12,367 nucleotides of DNA from Candidatus Peregrinibacteria bacterium (GTDB lineage: Bacteria > Patescibacteriota > Gracilibacteria > UM-FILTER-43-11), in NCBI GenBank assembly GCA_016220125.1, contig JACRIF010000121.1:1-12367 (forward strand), in the 5' to 3' direction. Positions 11,268 through 12,367 of this stretch are shown here, in pieces. Position 1 is the first letter of the stretch. Each line of letters begins with the position of its first letter. The translations under genes and the position numbers were made by a program. The notes beneath the pieces are model-generated. The model was not told the origin of the DNA. It did no database searches and was given only the letters and a program-made list of their open reading frames with translations.

Positions 11268-12367
11268 ATGCCCCGATCGACTGTCACCGGCAACGGCAAC
11301 CTGCTCATCGCGATGGATCCGGAGAACATGATCCGGGACTTCTACTACCCCTATGTGGGAATGGAGGACCATGTGGCGTACCAGCATTTCCACAAGATCG
11401 GCGTTTTCACAGACCATCAATTCAGCTGGTTGCACGATTCGGAATGGAAGCATATCAACCAATACATCGAGGACACGGTGGTAACCGATTCCCATTCGCG
11501 GAACGACCGCCTGAAACTAACCTTTGATTTCAACGATTTCGTGTACCCGACCGAGGACGTCTTCATCCGCAAGATCACGATTCAAAACGATGCGGACCAC
11601 GAGCGCCATCTTCAATTGTTCTTCGCCCAGGACTTTCACCTGTACGGCGACAAACAGCAGGACACGGCCTATTTCGACCCCGAACACAAGGCGCTCATCC
11701 ATTACCGGAAACGCCGGTATTTCTGGGTCAGCGGACTCACCCACAAAAAAGAGGGCATCGACTCGTACACCACGGGAAAAAGCGAATATCGGGGCCTTGA
11801 GGGAACCTGGAAAGACGCCGAGGACGGAAATTTACAGGAAAACCCGATCGAACAAGGGTCGGTGGATTCCACTGTGGAATTCGATGTCTCGGTTCGCGCC
11901 AAAAGCCGGATCACGCTCTATTTCTGGATCTGCGCGGGCAAAACCTTGGAGGAGGTGGTCGACCAGCACAAATTCATCCTCAACGAAAAACCCGAGAAAC
12001 TGTTGCTGAACACCATCAACTATTGGAAAAGCTGGGTGAACAAGGAGTCGCAACGGGTGGGAGCCATTCCCGCCACCCTTCAAACCGCCTATAAGCAGAG
12101 TTTGCTCATCATGCGCACCCAAATCGACAACCGCGGGGCTGTTATCGCGGCCAACGATTCGGACATCATGAAATTCAACAAGGACACCTACACCTATATG
12201 TGGCCGCGCGACGGCGCCTGGGTCAGCATTGCCCTGGACCATGCGGGGTATTCGGAAATCAGCGAGCGTTTTTTGGAATTCTGCTCCGATGTGATGCCGA
12301 ATGAGGGATTCCTGATGCCCAAATACAACCCTGACAAATCGGTTGGCTCCAACTGGCATCCCTGGTA
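11268..12367 (+). CDS. GH15-family glucoamylase-like protein, 3' end beyond the window
   Basis: An open frame from ATG 11268 runs 366 codons to the window edge. The start MPRSTVTGNGNLLIAMDPEN plus MIRDFYYPYVGMEDHV matches the N-terminal beta-domain of archaeal/bacterial-type GH15 glucoamylase and glucodextranase-like enzymes. After about 250 residues of beta-rich sequence, the linker NYWKSWVNKE leads into the alpha/alpha barrel with SLLIMRTQIDNRGAVIAAND and the hallmark MWPRDGAW (311-318). The catalytic glutamates lie further on and are not seen, so activity cannot be judged. There is no signal peptide: it is probably cytoplasmic, releasing glucose from alpha-glucan ends (or trehalose, which some relatives split). 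It starts 50 bases after the GH57 TGA and has no Shine-Dalgarno or clear promoter of its own, suggesting an operon. The frame is absent from simple ORF lists because it has no stop in the window. Confidence 0.88.
   Translation, partial: MPRSTVTGNGNLLIAMDPENMIRDFYYPYVGMEDHVAYQHFHKIGVFTDHQFSWLHDSEWKHINQYIEDTVVTDSHSRNDRLKLTFDFNDFVYPTEDVFIRKITIQNDADHERHLQLFFAQDFHLYGDKQQDTAYFDPEHKALIHYRKRRYFWVSGLTHKKEGIDSYTTGKSEYRGLEGTWKDAEDGNLQENPIEQGSVDSTVEFDVSVRAKSRITLYFWICAGKTLEEVVDQHKFILNEKPEKLLLNTINYWKSWVNKESQRVGAIPATLQTAYKQSLLIMRTQIDNRGAVIAANDSDIMKFNKDTYTYMWPRDGAWVSIALDHAGYSEISERFLEFCSDVMPNEGFLMPKYNPDKSVGSNWHPW

Overview
The window looks like bacterial chromosome from a Patescibacteria/CPR-type lineage, most likely Peregrinibacteria-like. 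This rests on the style of the gene content (ribosomal protein L27, compact operons of unrecognised K/E-rich small proteins, a GT/GH57/GH15 alpha-glucan cluster) and is moderate-confidence inference; no marker here settles the phylum. The genetic code is standard: TAA, TAG and TGA all end genes in this window, so UGA is not recoded as in Gracilibacteria. Base composition is moderate, the intergenic regions are A/T-rich, and almost no start codon has a well-placed Shine-Dalgarno sequence. No tRNA, rRNA, CRISPR array, IS element or phage gene was seen.

Layout. (1) 1-1111, minus strand: rpmA (L27) with its own promoter and terminator, then a hypothetical gene that starts at 622 and runs off the left edge. 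(2) 1222-3319, plus strand: one operon from a near-consensus promoter to a strong terminator. It encodes a coiled-coil protein and three small proteins that share an N-terminal motif and a basic C-terminal tail but have unrelated middles; the first carries five 18-residue repeats. (3) 3326-4483, minus strand: a secreted protein with FN3-like domains. It is divergent from (4) 4572-5300, an endonuclease/exonuclease/phosphatase-family hydrolase with an apparently leaderless promoter, followed by (5) 5392-6288, a ROK-family sugar kinase. (6) 8259-6334, minus strand: an ECF-type sigma factor followed by a single-pass membrane protein with a long D/E/K-rich outer tail, a plausible sigma/anti-sigma pair, with repeated TGTAACA boxes upstream. 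(7) 8401-12367, plus strand: a glycogen/starch-synthase-like glycosyltransferase, a GH57 glycosidase and a GH15-like glycosidase (right end cut off).

Working together: the last cluster can be read as building (glycosyltransferase), rearranging or cutting (GH57) and releasing glucose from (GH15) an alpha-glucan. The nearby ROK kinase is a candidate for phosphorylating the released sugar. The sigma/anti-sigma pair lies between them, but nothing seen proves that it controls either side.

Points most worth a second look: an in-frame TAG that interrupts what looks like the conserved C-terminal end of the GH57 protein; the modular three-gene family with shared ends; a 16-base promoter/initial-transcript block shared by two unrelated operons; and the TGTAACA box cluster upstream of the sigma gene.
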